Assembly: GCF_004684935.1 (NCBI RefSeq) | Contig: NZ_SRJD01000014.1 | Location: forward strand, 27,376-91,375 | Direction: 5' to 3' | From: Sporolactobacillus shoreae | Lineage (GTDB): Bacteria > Bacillota > Bacilli > Bacillales > Sporolactobacillaceae | DNA: 64,000 nucleotides | Part shown: positions 1 to 10,789 of the stretch, one piece after another | Layout: every line of letters begins with the position of its first letter | Position numbering within the stretch: position 1 is the stretch's first letter | The notes under the pieces: model-generated | Databases searched by the model: none | What the model was told of the DNA's origin: nothing | Seen by the model: the letters and a program-made list of their open reading frames with translations, nothing else | Translations under genes and position numbers: made by a program

Positions 1-719
1 GCCAGCCGCTCCGAGTGAATCCCGTTGTCCATGTTAATATCCAACGGTGTTGCCATGCCACCGACCAGATAATGCGGATGCGGGTTTTTCCCTCCGAAGA
101 TGGTGTGAATTTTAACAATTTCCTTCTGCCAGTCCAGTGCTTCGAGATAATGAGCAACAGCCAGAAGATTGACTTCCGGAGGTAGTTTGTAGGCGGGATG
201 TCCCCAGTAGCCATTGGCGAATACCCCAAGCTGCCCGCTGTCCGCAACTTTCTTAATTTTATCCTGGACACTCTTGAAGTAGCCCGGAGACGAGTTCGGC
301 CAGGGTGAAATAGATTGGGCAATCCGGCTTGTTTCATTAGGATTGGCTTTCAGCGCGCTGAGCGCGTCGACCCAGTCAAACGCGTGCAGATGATAAAAAT
401 GGACCACGTGGTCATGAAGAATAATTGTCGCGTTCATAATATTCCGGATCAGGCTGGCGTTCGGCGGAATACGAATTCCGAGCGCATCTTCAGCGGACCG
501 GATGCTTGCGAGCGCGTGAACCGTCGTACAGACGCCGCAGATACGCTGCGCATAAGCCCAGACATCACGCGGATCCCTGTTCTTAACAACCAGTTCAATA
601 CCGCGGATCGCGGTTCCTGAACTGAAAGCATCGGTAATTTTTCCGTTCTGCACATCTGCCTCGATCCGCAAATGTCCTTCTATTCTCGTTATCGGATCGA
701 CAACCACACGTTTACTCAT
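1..719 (-). CDS. [NiFe] hydrogenase large subunit, partial (N-terminal ~239 residues)
   Basis: This is the catalytic subunit of a membrane-bound uptake-type hydrogenase that oxidises or produces H2 at a Ni-Fe centre. The frame is open from the ATG at 719 to the window edge, so the C-terminus, with the second CxxC nickel-binding motif, is not visible. The N-terminus reads [20 protein letters not shown], typical of the family, and [11 protein letters not shown] at about residues 60-70 is the first nickel-ligating RxCGxCxxxH motif. The ATG overlaps the small-subunit stop codon by four bases (ATGA), indicating translational coupling. Identification as a [NiFe] large subunit is firm. The exact subgroup is inferred to be group 1 from the Tat-bearing partner. 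Confidence 0.93.
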   Translation of the reverse strand, partial: MSKRVVVDPITRIEGHLRIEADVQNGKITDAFSSGTAIRGIELVVKNRDPRDVWAYAQRICGVCTTVHALASIRSAEDALGIRIPPNASLIRNIMNATIILHDHVVHFYHLHAFDWVDALSALKANPNETSRIAQSISPWPNSSPGYFKSVQDKIKKVADSGQLGVFANGYWGHPAYKLPPEVNLLAVAHYLEALDWQKEIVKIHTIFGGKNPHPHYLVGGMATPLDINMDNGIHSERL

Positions 720-1804
720 TCTTGATCACCCTTATCCTGCTGCTTTTCTTTATGATGTTTCACTGCAGCTGTTATTCCCGCATGAGCACCGACACCGACC
801 AGCGCCGCTCCGGTTATTCCGGCGCCCCACTTTTCAGGATCAATCGTCGTCTGTGTCAGAGGTAATTTAGCGAAATGCGTATAGAGAGGCCCGTTGTCCC
901 AGAAATCAGCTTCGGAACAGCCAATGCATGGGTTCCCCGACTGGATCGGATAGCTGACGCCACCATTCCAGCGCAGCTCGGCGCAGGAATTGTAAGTGGT
1001 TGGTCCCTTGCACCCGAGTTTGTACAGGCAATACCCCGCTTTAAGATTCGGGTCGTCAAAGGATTCTGCAAATAGCCCGGCATCAAAATAAGCTCTGCGG
1101 TTGCATTTGTCATGGATGCGGTGACGGTAATAAGCTTTCGGGCGTCCGAGCATATCGGTTTCCGGAAGTTGATCAAATGTCACGAGGTTGGCAAGCACAC
1201 CTGTCATGACTTCAGCGATCGGTGGACATCCGGGGACGCGGATAATCGGAATACCTTTCAGCACGGCTGATATTGGCTGAGCGCCTGTTGGATTCGGTTT
1301 GGCTTTGGCGATCCCGCCCCAGGAAGAGCACGTCCCGAACGCCATCACAGCCTTGGCATTCTGGGCCGCCTCCCTCAGAAGGTCTTCACCCGAACGGCCT
1401 CCGATGGTCAGATAGCCTGCCTCTTTCGGTACGCTGCCTTCTACTGCAAGAACATACTCTCCCTTGTACTTCTTCAGCACATTCTGTTCCGCGTCTTCAG
1501 TCTGGAAACCTGCGGCGGCAGTCAGCAGTTCCATATATTCCAGGGAAATCATATTAAAAATAACACTTTCGGTCTTCGGATATGAGGAACGAATGAATGA
1601 TTCCGAACAACCGGTGCAATCCTGCATCTGCAGCCAGATTAGTGGAACCCTCTTTTTAGTCTCCAGCGCGTGGGCAACCGTTCCGGTCTGTGAATAATCC
1701 AGACCCATCGTAGCGGCCAGGGCCGCACAGATTTTTAAAAAAGTGCGTCGCGTATAGCCTTGCTGCAGCACGCTCTCGTAAATCGTCGGTTCTTCCTGTT
1801 TCAA
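716..1804 (-). CDS. [NiFe] hydrogenase small subunit, Tat-exported
   Basis: This is the iron-sulfur electron-transfer subunit (362 residues), which would carry electrons between the Ni-Fe site and the membrane. A twin-arginine signal (YTRRTFLK, residues 18-25) and the following hydrophobic stretch indicate export of the folded heterodimer. The proximal-cluster motif CTGCSES is near residue 63, with further cysteines in FGTCSSW and GCPP. A C-terminal His/Cys-rich region ([27 protein letters not shown]) fits the medial and distal clusters. A hydrophobic Gly/Ala-rich helix near residues 327-347 could anchor the complex in the membrane. No cytochrome b gene lies directly upstream; it may follow the large subunit outside the window. 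Confidence 0.94.
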   Translation of the reverse strand: MKQEEPTIYESVLQQGYTRRTFLKICAALAATMGLDYSQTGTVAHALETKKRVPLIWLQMQDCTGCSESFIRSSYPKTESVIFNMISLEYMELLTAAAGFQTEDAEQNVLKKYKGEYVLAVEGSVPKEAGYLTIGGRSGEDLLREAAQNAKAVMAFGTCSSWGGIAKAKPNPTGAQPISAVLKGIPIIRVPGCPPIAEVMTGVLANLVTFDQLPETDMLGRPKAYYRHRIHDKCNRRAYFDAGLFAESFDDPNLKAGYCLYKLGCKGPTTYNSCAELRWNGGVSYPIQSGNPCIGCSEADFWDNGPLYTHFAKLPLTQTTIDPEKWGAGITGAALVGVGAHAGITAAVKHHKEKQQDKGDQE

Positions 1805-1878
1805 ATGATTCGCTTCCCCTCTGCAAATTGTATTTCATCAAAAATCTTTCAGGACATTTCGAACAAGAATGAATCAAA

Positions 1879-1899
1879 ACATAAATGTCACATTTATGT
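1879..1899. promoter_or_regulatory. Inverted repeat upstream of the hydrogenase genes
   Basis: The arms ACATAAATG and CATTTATGT are perfect 9-bp complements separated by TCA. The repeat lies about 75 bp before the hydrogenase small-subunit start, between that start and the Fnr-like box. It looks like an operator for a dimeric regulator; the regulator is unknown. Confidence 0.4.
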
Positions 1900-1929
1900 T
1901 AATTTTAACCGTCTTTTACTGAGACCTGA

Positions 1930-1945
1930 TATGATTAATATCACA
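1930..1945. promoter_or_regulatory. Fnr/CRP-like box upstream of hydrogenase
   Basis: TATGATTAATATCACA matches the TGTGA-N6-TCACA consensus of Gram-positive Fnr/CRP-family sites with one mismatch. It lies about 126-141 bp before the hydrogenase small-subunit start. Better matches precede the DoxX gene at 23264 and 23204. Oxygen-dependent activation is inferred, not shown. Confidence 0.5.
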
Positions 1946-2044
1946 TACACGGATCGAGTTTTGTATTAAACTACCTTTTTTTCCAAAGGAATTCAGAGAG
2001 AAAAGAAATATTTTCTAATGTAGCAACCAAAGGCCAGTTAATAA

Positions 2045-2152
2045 AAGGCTTTGTTAAACTTATCTGTTGTTTTTCGCTCCAGGCGTTCGCTTCCCGCGGG
2101 CGATCCGCTCCAATCAACGAAGGGCAAAACAACATTGAATTTAAACATAGCC
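2045..2152. repeat. Dispersed TIR-bearing repeat, copy 1 (shortened)
   Basis: This is one of four related intergenic elements (others at 14775, 17525 and 24006). It begins AGGCTTTGTTAAAC and ends TTTAAACATAGCCT, imperfect terminal inverted repeats. Its core (TTTTTCGCTCCAGGCG, then CCGCGGGCGATCCG) is shared with the other copies. At about 108 bp it lacks the middle found in the 165-bp copies. It carries no coding sequence and looks like a MITE-type non-autonomous element. Confidence 0.75.
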
Positions 2153-2154
2153 TA

Positions 2155-2190
2155 ATGAAAAAAGAGAAAGTCCGAGGTCACGGACTTTCT
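2155..2190 (-). terminator. Rho-independent terminator of the DUF2231 gene
   Basis: The 10-bp stem AGAAAGTCCG/CGGACTTTCT (2165-2174 and 2181-2190) is followed on the minus strand by CTTTTTTC. It lies 20 bp past the stop of the membrane protein gene. Confidence 0.85.
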
Positions 2191-2210
2191 CATAATTTCA
2201 ATGCTCGCTA

Positions 2211-3080
2211 TTACTTGCCAAACAATTCAGGGAACAATGCAACTGTTCCGCCTAAGTGCGAAGCAATGGAAATAATGACAATGCCGATAACTGCTCCGAC
2301 GACAAAAACTGTTTTTCCCTTAACCAGACTGCTCACTTCAAACTTGAAGTGGAAGTATGAACGTACCGCGCTGAGCAGGATGAAGAAGATCATCGTGATC
2401 ACGCCCCAGATTTCATGGACATGCAGAGCCGCCGGATCATATTTAACTGGTTTAACTGCAGCATGTGCCAATGCCGGCATTTCTGCTGCTCTCTGATAGC
2501 CTGTGATTACTGTAGCAATAATGGCGACCGTGCCGAGAATCAGGAAGGTATAGCCGATATCTTGAAGGCTTTTCGCCCATTGCTTTGTTTTCCAGATCAG
2601 AGCGCCGATATCAGCAAGGAATCCTGTGATGACTAACGGAACTGTGAATTGGAGAACGCCCCAGTGCGGGTAGCGATAAATTTTAAACAGTGTAAAGGAC
2701 AGAATGGCACCGACAAGAGCGAAGATTAGATAGAGAAGGTTATCTCCGATGTCAATCTTTTTAACTTTTGCAAATACCAGTCTCACAATTGCGAGAAGCG
2801 TAACATAGATCGTAAACTCAATGCCCTTTGCGGCATGTGCGCCGATCGTTCCAAGCAGATGTAGCGAGGCTGCTGCAATCAGCCCTGCAAAGCAGGTAAC
2901 GATGCCTGACAGCGCGCACAGAACCAGTGCGATGAATCCGGCTTTCTTAAGGGTGCCATTCCATTTTGATTTTTTAACGAATGATGCAACCAAGTCGCAG
3001 ACAAAGCTGATTACAATCAAAGCAATCGGGAAATGAAGCACCAGAAAATGAAATGTGTTAAATACATTAGGACTTGCCAC
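2211..3080 (-). CDS. DUF2231-like polytopic membrane protein
   Basis: An integral membrane protein of 289 residues with about eight hydrophobic segments. It opens with FHFLVLHFPIALIVIS, whose HFPIAL motif is typical of DUF2231 membrane proteins, and a second His-containing segment (ALHVHEIWGVITM, near residue 220) suggests an internal duplication. The conserved-looking end reads SHLGGTVALFPELFGK. The start is a GTG at 3080, preceded by GGGGGAG at good spacing. DUF2231 function is unknown; conserved membrane histidines would be compatible with haem or metal binding, but that is inference. It is transcribed toward the hydrogenase genes but is separated from them by a terminator and a repeat, so it is not in the same operon. 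Confidence 0.75.
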   Translation of the reverse strand: MASPNVFNTFHFLVLHFPIALIVISFVCDLVASFVKKSKWNGTLKKAGFIALVLCALSGIVTCFAGLIAAASLHLLGTIGAHAAKGIEFTIYVTLLAIVRLVFAKVKKIDIGDNLLYLIFALVGAILSFTLFKIYRYPHWGVLQFTVPLVITGFLADIGALIWKTKQWAKSLQDIGYTFLILGTVAIIATVITGYQRAAEMPALAHAAVKPVKYDPAALHVHEIWGVITMIFFILLSAVRSYFHFKFEVSSLVKGKTVFVVGAVIGIVIISIASHLGGTVALFPELFGK

Positions 3081-3299
3081 TGAACTCCCCCACTTTCCAA
3101 ACTTTTGTATTGTAGTATAATAACAATTTGTTTTTACCTATCGAATGATAAGCCCTTTTTAGTGGAAAAACTGTGCGGATTTGCCGGGGGATTTTGCATA
3201 TTTGCTTAAATTGCTATCAGAATGGGGCGATAATTTGAATGATGGGAAAAAAATAAATTTTCATAAGGCCAATGCTGATATTGATGTCGTATTTTGCGA

Positions 3300-4190
3300 C
3301 TATTTGTCGGAGATTGTTTTCCTGTAGGATAGCGGGGAGACGCCTTCGATACGTTTGAAAGTCCGGTCAAAATTACTCAAGTCCTCGAATCCAACCCTCT
3401 GTGCAACGATGATAATTGTGTAGGCTGTGGATTCAAGCAGCTCTTTTGCCGCCTGAATGCGGACTTTATTCCTGTAGTCAATAAAAGAGGTGCCTGTCAC
3501 TTTTTTAAAATTCATCGTGAATGCTGACTGGCTCATCCCGGACATCCCGCAAACCTGTTCGAGAGTGATTGGTTCCATGTAATGCTGCTTAATAAAAGAA
3601 CAGACATTATTCAGCATTTCAATCTTTGCCGTGGCCGGGTTGACCGTCTCTTCACGGGTTTCCATCGACCACCTTCCAAGGTAAAGAAAGATCTCCATGA
3701 GCTGCATCCGGATCATGCAATGGTAGCCCCACGGCTTCTGCTGAAATTCTCCGTTCATACGGTCCAGAAGCAGTGTCAGTTCAATCTGCTCCTTGTTTGT
3801 TAAAGAGATATGAGAACTGAATTGCTTATTGCCGCTGTATGCAGGATCGATAAAAATCGGATCGATGTAAGATGAAGCATGATTTAAGGTCGACCACTCG
3901 CCGCTCAGGAGATGCTGATCAAACATGATTCGGTAGAGACGCAGACAGGATCCCCGATCTGCGCTGTAGCCGTGTACCATCCCAGGCTGGATGATAAAAA
4001 GATCCCCCTTTCGGATCTTCCTCGTGGTTTTATCATATTGGTGGGTGCCTTTTCCTCCGCCAACATAAATGATTTCCGAAAAATCATGATCATGTTCACC
4101 CGAAATTTCCCCGTTCCGATACTCGTCGATACTTATGTAAAAGGGGAATTGCTGATTTGTCATAAAATTTTCCACTGAATAATGGACCAT
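3300..4190 (-). CDS. AraC-family transcriptional regulator with N-terminal cupin
   Basis: A 296-residue DNA-binding regulator. The N-terminal third is a cupin-like sensor (GEHDHDFSEIIYVGGGKGTHQY, with KGDLFIIQPGMVHGY at about residues 62-77), and the last ~100 residues hold the two helix-turn-helix motifs of AraC/XylS proteins (LEQVCGMSGMSQSAFTMNFKK and VAQRVGFEDLSNFDRTFKR). This architecture is typical of regulators that sense a sugar or similar small ligand. The ATG at 4190 is preceded by GAGGGA at 7-base spacing. The gene stands alone, with no co-directional metabolic partner in the window, so its target is unknown. Confidence 0.9.
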   Translation of the reverse strand: MVHYSVENFMTNQQFPFYISIDEYRNGEISGEHDHDFSEIIYVGGGKGTHQYDKTTRKIRKGDLFIIQPGMVHGYSADRGSCLRLYRIMFDQHLLSGEWSTLNHASSYIDPIFIDPAYSGNKQFSSHISLTNKEQIELTLLLDRMNGEFQQKPWGYHCMIRMQLMEIFLYLGRWSMETREETVNPATAKIEMLNNVCSFIKQHYMEPITLEQVCGMSGMSQSAFTMNFKKVTGTSFIDYRNKVRIQAAKELLESTAYTIIIVAQRVGFEDLSNFDRTFKRIEGVSPLSYRKTISDK

Positions 4191-4500
4191 GCGCTCATCC
4201 CTCTATTACAAAGTATTCATCCAACACTGCAACAACTGCACTATTTTCTTTATCGAGGATAACACGGATTGTCAGAACTGACAATAATTCTCTCCACAAT
4301 CTACTGCCGTCGAAAATACATACGGAAATAAAAATGAACACGAATTGTCCGGCACTGCTGCAGAAATCGCGGCAGATTCCCAACCTGTTTTGCCTTGATT
4401 TTGATTTAAATACTTTCAGACATCATCCGGTGACTTTCGCGTTTTATCCAGCCACTTTTTTAAGTGTGGCGCAGCTTTCGTCAATCAAATTTTCTATATA
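4191..4500. other. Intergenic region without a visible gene
   Basis: About 310 bases lie between the AraC-type regulator and the eno terminator. The open frames here have no ribosome binding site and no recognisable protein character. The promoter of the regulator is expected near 4195-4300, but I could not define one. Confidence 0.6.
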
Positions 4501-4543
4501 AAACAAAAACGGAACGAAGCTCCTTTTACAGAGCCCGTTCCGT
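4501..4543 (-). terminator. Rho-independent terminator of the glycolytic operon
   Basis: A long stem pairs ACGGAACGAAGCTC (4509-4522) with GAGCCCGTTCCGT (4531-4543), with small mismatches. On the minus strand it is followed by TTTTGTTT. It lies about 35 bp past the eno stop and would end transcripts of the gap-pgk-tpiA-eno unit. Confidence 0.9.
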
Positions 4544-4577
4544 CTTGTCAGATTCGTTGAAGCTGAATCCGAGCTTA

Positions 4578-5873
<1,296 letters not shown>

Positions 5874-5977
5874 TTATTTTGTTTTCATATTTTAAGTACT
5901 GCAGCCGGAAACCGGCCAATGTCCGGACAAAGAACCGGTCCCGGAGCGAAAAATCTGATTCAGTTGTAATGCCAAGG

Positions 5978-6101
5978 ATCTTCGACTACTAAGGTTCTTC
6001 GACTAAGAACGTGCACGTCCTGTGCACAACGTCGAAGTCACCGCATCCTGCGGTAGAACGTCCTGTGCACAACACCGAAGTCACCACATCCTGCGGAAGC
6101 T
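5978..6101. repeat. Tandem 43-bp repeat and short repeats between tpiA and eno
   Basis: Two 43-bp units run head to tail at 6016-6058 and 6059-6101 (beginning CGTCCTGTGCACAAC and ending ATCCTGCGG plus a few bases), with about four differences. They are preceded by two copies of an ACTAAGGTTCTTCGACTAAG-like motif around 5981-6007. The block ends at the stop codon of tpiA. It lies where most Bacillales carry gpmI. I recall similar GTGCACAGGACG-type repeats elsewhere in Bacillales but cannot check. Confidence 0.75.
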
Positions 6102-6862
6102 CAGGCTTTTGCACCGTCGAGCAGAGCAAGGAATGATTCAGGCTGGAGGCTTGCGCCGCCGACCAGAGCACCGTCGATATCCGACTGTGCCAGGAAGTTC
6201 GCGATATTAGCAGGTTTTACACTGCCGCCATACTGAATGCGGACTTTTTCAGCGGTAGCTTCACCGTAAAGCCCGGCTACCGTTTCACGGATGAAATGGC
6301 AGACTTCATTGGCATCATCTGAAGAAGCAGATTTGCCTGTGCCGATTGCCCAGATTGGTTCATAGGCAACGACAACAGCAGGTGCCTGATCAGCAGGTAC
6401 ACCGGCAAACGCCTTCGTTACCTGATTCTTGATCACTGCCTGCCATCTGCCGCCCTCGCGCTCATCCAGCGATTCGCCGACACAGAAGATCGGGAGCAGA
6501 TGATGTTCGAGAGAAGCAAGAACCTTTTTGTTGACCGTGTCATCAGTTTCTGCGAAGTAAGCTCTTCTTTCAGAATGGCCAATAACAACGTAGTCAACGC
6601 CGAGGTCTTCCAGCATTACAGGGCTGACTTCGCCGGTATATGCACCGGAGTTTTCAAAATGTACGTTTTCAGCTGCGATTTTCAGATCGGAACCCTTTGC
6701 ATCGGCAACGATACGATCAAGAGCAAGGAATGGAGCGGCAATTACTGAATCCACGAGTTCAGGTGAAGGAACCTTGTCCTTGACCGCCTCAACGAATTCA
6801 TGCGCTTCCTTAACCGTCTTGTTCATCTTCCAGTTGCCGGCAATAATCGGTTTGCGTGACAT
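6101..6862 (-). CDS. tpiA: Triosephosphate isomerase
   Basis: Interconverts dihydroxyacetone phosphate and glyceraldehyde 3-phosphate. The 253-residue protein is of normal length and starts [15 protein letters not shown], with the substrate-binding Asn and Lys. GHSERR carries the electrophilic His, and [11 protein letters not shown] carries the catalytic Glu. The phosphate-gripping loop follows, and YGGSVKPAN and ALVGGASL near the end bind phosphate. I choose the ATG at 6862, 9 bases after AAGGATGG; a GTG three codons upstream is too close to that site. It lies 41 bp after pgk in the glycolytic operon. Confidence 0.97.
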   Translation of the reverse strand: MSRKPIIAGNWKMNKTVKEAHEFVEAVKDKVPSPELVDSVIAAPFLALDRIVADAKGSDLKIAAENVHFENSGAYTGEVSPVMLEDLGVDYVVIGHSERRAYFAETDDTVNKKVLASLEHHLLPIFCVGESLDEREGGRWQAVIKNQVTKAFAGVPADQAPAVVVAYEPIWAIGTGKSASSDDANEVCHFIRETVAGLYGEATAEKVRIQYGGSVKPANIANFLAQSDIDGALVGGASLQPESFLALLDGAKA

Positions 6863-6903
6863 GTAAGACACCCATCCTTTCTTGCGTTAAATTTCTTTTT
6901 CTT

Positions 6904-8091
6904 TTATTCAGCGTCGTCCAGTGCCGCTACACCCGGAAGTACTTTGCCTTCCATCAGTTCAAGAGATGCACCGCCGCCGGTTGAAATGTGGCTCATCTTG
7001 TCTGCAAGATGGAATTTCTCAACAGCTGCAGCGGAATCGCCACCGCCGATGATCGTTGTCGCGTCGGTTGCGTCAGCAAGCGCCTGAGCCACTGCTTCAG
7101 TTCCCTTAGCAAATGGTTCCATTTCAAAGACACCCATTGGTCCGTTCCAGACAACGAGCTTTGATTTTTTGATTGCGTCTGAATAGAGGGCAACCGTCTT
7201 TGGTCCGATATCCACACCAAGCCAGCCGTCCGGAATTTTGTCAATGTCGACCGTGTCAACATTGGCATCAGCTGCGAATTTGTCAGCGATAACCGTATCA
7301 ACTGGAGTCAGGAAGTTGACACCTTTTTCTTTGGCTGTTTCAAGGAATTTCTTAGCCAAGTCAAGTTTTTCAGCATCCAGCAGTGAAGAACCGATGCCGT
7401 AGCCCTGAGCCTTGACGAACGTGTAGGAAAGTCCGCCGCCGACAATCAGTGTATCAACCTTGTCGAGCAGATTTTCAATAACGCCAATTTTGTCGGTAAC
7501 TTTCGCGCCGCCGATGATTGCTGTAAAAGGATGCTTCGGATTTTCAAGTGAAGCGCCGAGAATCTTCAGTTCCTTTTCCATCAGGAATCCGGCGACAGCA
7601 GGTAAGTATTCAGCAATACCCGCGGTTGAAGCATGGGCACGGTGAGCCGATCCGAACGCGTCGTTGACATAAACGTCAGCGAGAGCGGCAAATGCTTTTG
7701 CAAGTTCAGGATCATTCTTCTTTTCGCCCTTTTCAAAGCGGACGTTTTCAAGAAGAAGAACGTCTCCGTCATTCAGCTTGGCAACTGCCGCTTCAACTTC
7801 AGGTCCGACTACTTCGTCCGTCTTCGCAACCGGCTTGCCGAGCAATTCACTCAGACGTGCCGCAACAGGGTTCATCCGAAGAGATTCCTTGTTTTCAGCT
7901 GTAGGACGGCCAAGGTGAGAAGCCAGAATCACTTTAGCACCATTTTCGATCAAATAGTTGATCGTTGGCAGTGCCGCGCGAATACGTGTGTCATCCGTTA
8001 CGGTCGTGCCACTCAGCGGAACATTGAAATCAACACGGACAAAAACTTTTTTGTCCTTGACATCAATATCACGAATGGTTTTCTTTGCCAT
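6904..8091 (-). CDS. pgk: Phosphoglycerate kinase
   Basis: Transfers phosphate from 1,3-bisphosphoglycerate to ADP, the first ATP-forming step of glycolysis. At 395 residues it has the family length. Visible motifs are [13 protein letters not shown] and SHLGRP in the N-terminal domain, [11 protein letters not shown] near the hinge, and the nucleotide-binding [12 protein letters not shown] and [15 protein letters not shown] at the C-terminus. The start at 8091 follows GGAAAGAGGG; an in-frame upstream extension to 8205 lacks family similarity and would run through the hairpin at 8192, so I reject it. It is the second enzyme gene of the operon after gap. Confidence 0.97.
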   Translation of the reverse strand: MAKKTIRDIDVKDKKVFVRVDFNVPLSGTTVTDDTRIRAALPTINYLIENGAKVILASHLGRPTAENKESLRMNPVAARLSELLGKPVAKTDEVVGPEVEAAVAKLNDGDVLLLENVRFEKGEKKNDPELAKAFAALADVYVNDAFGSAHRAHASTAGIAEYLPAVAGFLMEKELKILGASLENPKHPFTAIIGGAKVTDKIGVIENLLDKVDTLIVGGGLSYTFVKAQGYGIGSSLLDAEKLDLAKKFLETAKEKGVNFLTPVDTVIADKFAADANVDTVDIDKIPDGWLGVDIGPKTVALYSDAIKKSKLVVWNGPMGVFEMEPFAKGTEAVAQALADATDATTIIGGGDSAAAVEKFHLADKMSHISTGGGASLELMEGKVLPGVAALDDAE

Positions 8092-8191
8092 GTCAAAACC
8101 CTCTTTCCACTTTATTTCGATACAAACTCTGCCGGACGATTGTAGAAAAAACTTCTGACAACGTCTGAAAGCTAATTTTGCATCATGATAA

Positions 8192-8221
8192 AATAGCGGA
8201 AACAAAGCTGTTTCCGCTATT
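8192..8221 (-). terminator. Hairpin between gap and pgk (attenuator or mRNA-processing element)
   Basis: The perfect 13-bp arms AATAGCGGAAACA and TGTTTCCGCTATT surround a 4-base loop. On the minus strand the stem runs straight into TTTTAT. It would act as a partial terminator or 3' stabiliser, giving more gap than pgk-tpiA-eno mRNA. That role is inferred. Confidence 0.7.
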
Positions 8222-8250
8222 CAAGTTCTATTCAAAAATTTCTCACTGAA

Positions 8251-9258
8251 TTATTTTGCAAGTTTTGCAAAGTATTCCAGAGTTCTTACAAGCTGTGATG
8301 TATAGGACATTTCGTTGTCGTACCATGCAACGACCTGAACCAGCTGCTTGCCGTCAACGTCAAGAATCTTCGTCTGTGTTGCGTCAAACAGAGAGCCGTA
8401 AGTGATGCCGATAACGTCTGAAGAAACGATCGGGTCTTCATTGTAGCCGAGGGTCTCGTTGGCTGCTGCTTTCAAAGATTCGTTGATTTCTTCAACTGTA
8501 GTGTTCTTCGCAAGAGTTGCGTAGAGCAGCGTTACTGAACCCGATTTAACAGGGACACGCTGAGCAGAGCCGTCGAATTTGCCTTTCAGTTCAGGGATAA
8601 CAAGGGCAACGGCCTGTGCAGCACCTGAAGAAGCAGGCACGATGTTTTCAGCAGCAGCACGTGCACGGCGAAGGTCGCCGCCTCTGTGCGGGCCGTCAAG
8701 AGTCATCTGGTCGCCAGTATAAGCGTGAACAGTTGTCATCAGGCCTTTTTCAATGCCGAACTTGTCATTCAGAACTTTAGCTACAGGAGCCAAAGAGTTC
8801 GTTGTGCAAGATGCACCGGAAATAACTGTTTCCGAGCCGTCCAGCGTATCATGGTTAACGTTGAATACGATCGTCTTCAGATCGCCCTTTGCAGGAGCGG
8901 AAATAACAACCTTCTTCGCGCCGCCTTTGATGTGAGCTTCTGCTTTGTCTTTCGAAGTGAAGAAGCCTGTGCATTCAAGAACAATATCAACACCCAGTTC
9001 GCCCCATGGCAATTCAGCTGGGTCACGCTGTGAGAGAACCTTAACTTTCTTGCCATTAACAACGAAGTAGCCTTCTTCAACCTTAACTTCGCCTTTGAAG
9101 CGTCCCTGAGTTGTATCGTATTTCAGCAGGTTTGCAAGCATTGCCGGATCTGTCAGGTCGTTAACCGCAACAACTTCCAATTCTGGAACATCCTGGATTC
9201 TTCTGAAAGCCAAACGACCGATACGTCCGAAACCATTAATACCAACTTTTACTGTCAT
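8251..9258 (-). CDS. gap: Glyceraldehyde-3-phosphate dehydrogenase (glycolytic)
   Basis: NAD-dependent oxidation and phosphorylation of glyceraldehyde 3-phosphate. The 335-residue protein begins [18 protein letters not shown] (Rossmann fold) and has the catalytic cysteine in [12 protein letters not shown] near residue 152. THDGPHRG-like [20 protein letters not shown] follows, and [14 protein letters not shown] lies near the end. The start follows AGGAGGTCATC. It is the first enzyme gene after cggR, and the CggR operator upstream indicates the GapA (glycolytic) rather than the GapB (gluconeogenic) paralogue. Confidence 0.97.
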   Translation of the reverse strand: MTVKVGINGFGRIGRLAFRRIQDVPELEVVAVNDLTDPAMLANLLKYDTTQGRFKGEVKVEEGYFVVNGKKVKVLSQRDPAELPWGELGVDIVLECTGFFTSKDKAEAHIKGGAKKVVISAPAKGDLKTIVFNVNHDTLDGSETVISGASCTTNSLAPVAKVLNDKFGIEKGLMTTVHAYTGDQMTLDGPHRGGDLRRARAAAENIVPASSGAAQAVALVIPELKGKFDGSAQRVPVKSGSVTLLYATLAKNTTVEEINESLKAAANETLGYNEDPIVSSDVIGITYGSLFDATQTKILDVDGKQLVQVVAWYDNEMSYTSQLVRTLEYFAKLAK

Positions 9259-9282
9259 AACGAAGATGACCTCCTAAATGGT

Positions 9283-10308
9283 TTAAAAATTTTTTAAAAT
9301 CTCTTGCGCGGCTCCCTCATCTGTCACAAGTACGGAATCCGGACCCCTCTTGAAATAAGCCTTAATTGCCTCAGCCTTAGACTTGCCCCCGGCTACGGCA
9401 ATCACGGACCGTGCGCCGAAAAGGTCTTCCCATTGGAGTCCAATTGTCTGAACCTTATGGATCACGCGGCCCGTCTGATCAAAGAAATAGCCAAAAGCCT
9501 CGGCCACAGCATGTTCCGTGTCGACCTGCCTGAGAACTTCCTCCCCGGAATGCCGGCGAATCGCCATGGTTCTTGCACTGCCTATCCCGTGAACGATAAT
9601 CGATGCACTGTGGACAAGCTGCAGAACCCGGTGAATGCTGGGCTCTTCCATCAAGCTGTGATAGGATTCGTCGCTGAGCTGGTCGGGAACGTGGAGCAGA
9701 TGATAGTGTCCTTCAGCCTTCTCGGCCATTTTCGCGCAGATCGTATTCGCTTGATTTTCAGCTTTCTCGCCAAGACCGCCCCTGGCAGACACAAAAAGAA
9801 GTTCCTGATGCGCCTTTTTCAGCGGATGCATCATTGCGGCAACGGAAGCAAGAGTAGAACCCCCTGTTACCGCAATAATGTTCTCCGCATCCAGACAACG
9901 TTCAATCTCCCTGACGCAAGCTAGCCCGATCTCATTTTTGACCAATGCGTACTGATCACTGTCGCCGGATACAATCACTGCTTTGGAAACGCCCAGGGCG
10001 TGTTCCAATTGTTTCTCCATCTCCTTCAATCCAGAGATATTCTTCATTACATTTCCCAGATCCTTGACAATGGCCTCTCCATTTTCCGTCAGATACATGC
10101 CGCTTGACGCCATCTGGATCAGCCCCTGCTGGCTGAGAAATGTCACCTCTCCACGTAGGACACGTTCGGTCATCCCAAGGTGGGATGACAGGCTGCGCCT
10201 GCCGATCGGCTGAAGAAAGTGCAAAGATTGAAGAATACGGAAGCGGCTGGACATTATGTCTAAGACATCAGGGATTAGCTTTTTTTGAAGATCAAGCAAG
10301 TGTTCCAC
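9283..10308 (-). CDS. cggR: Central glycolytic genes regulator CggR
   Basis: SorC/DeoR-type repressor of its own operon; in B. subtilis it releases DNA when fructose-1,6-bisphosphate is high. The 341-residue protein has an N-terminal winged helix (RFRILQSLHFLQPIGRRSLS, then TERVLRGEVTFLSQQGL). A sugar-phosphate binding domain follows, with AVTGGSTLASVAAMM at about residues 145-158 and GARSVIAVAGGKSKAEAI near residue 299. It lies 24 bp before gap, with a direct-repeat operator 28 bp upstream of its own start. Confidence 0.95.
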   Translation of the reverse strand: MEHLLDLQKKLIPDVLDIMSSRFRILQSLHFLQPIGRRSLSSHLGMTERVLRGEVTFLSQQGLIQMASSGMYLTENGEAIVKDLGNVMKNISGLKEMEKQLEHALGVSKAVIVSGDSDQYALVKNEIGLACVREIERCLDAENIIAVTGGSTLASVAAMMHPLKKAHQELLFVSARGGLGEKAENQANTICAKMAEKAEGHYHLLHVPDQLSDESYHSLMEEPSIHRVLQLVHSASIIVHGIGSARTMAIRRHSGEEVLRQVDTEHAVAEAFGYFFDQTGRVIHKVQTIGLQWEDLFGARSVIAVAGGKSKAEAIKAYFKRGPDSVLVTDEGAAQEILKNF

Positions 10309-10335
10309 AGCGTTCCCCTCGATCGACCCAAAGCG

Positions 10336-10372
10336 GTCTAAAAATGTCCCACATAAGTCATTTTATGTCCCA
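10336..10372 (-). promoter_or_regulatory. CggR operator (direct repeat)
   Basis: On the minus strand two copies of TGGGAC-N6-(T/A)GAC are 21 bp apart: TGGGACATAAAATGAC, then TGGGACATTTTTAGAC. The B. subtilis CggR operator is CGGGAC-N6-TGTC repeated at 20 bp, so the match is close. It sits 28-64 bp before the cggR start, consistent with autorepression of the whole glycolytic operon. Confidence 0.8.
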
Positions 10373-10789
10373 TCTGCTCCACGTACATAATATCAACTTT
10401 CCGCCGCCTTTACAAGCGTAAACATGTAAATCTTTTGTATCAGCCTTTTTTTGACGCATTTTCGTCACATCTGCAAAAAAGTGTTGATATTAGGCGATTT
10501 CCATGGATTATCAACTGTCTGCAAATTTCGAAAAGTATCACTTTTTCTGACATCACCCGTTTCGTCAGCCGGAAGCTGAATGTGTCCGTTTCGCAAGTTG
10601 AGTATTCCCCGTAACGTGCAGAATAAAACATAACACAGGCACTTTGAGTCATATAAAGTTTATGTTAAGGGACAGTTAATGTCCCTTAAAGAAATATATG
10701 TAATCGTTTAACATGCATCATGCGCCTGAAACCTTTGTGAATTTGTTCTCATAAATGCCGTCACTACGCGCCGCAGTCCGCTTTTTTCT
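10373..10789. other. rpoN-cggR intergenic region with a 9-bp inverted repeat
   Basis: No convincing gene is seen in these 417 bases. The notable element is a perfect inverted repeat, TTAAGGGAC (10665-10673) and GTCCCTTAA (10681-10689). It may be the rpoN transcript terminator, although the following T-run is poor. Its GGGAC arms resemble CggR half-sites, which may be coincidence. In some Bacillales a small glutaredoxin-like gene lies here; none is present. Confidence 0.5.

Noticed and set aside
8092..8205. N-terminal extension of phosphoglycerate kinase
   Set aside because: The in-frame extension has no family similarity, overlaps the gap-pgk hairpin and lies upstream of a strong Shine-Dalgarno and ATG at 8091.
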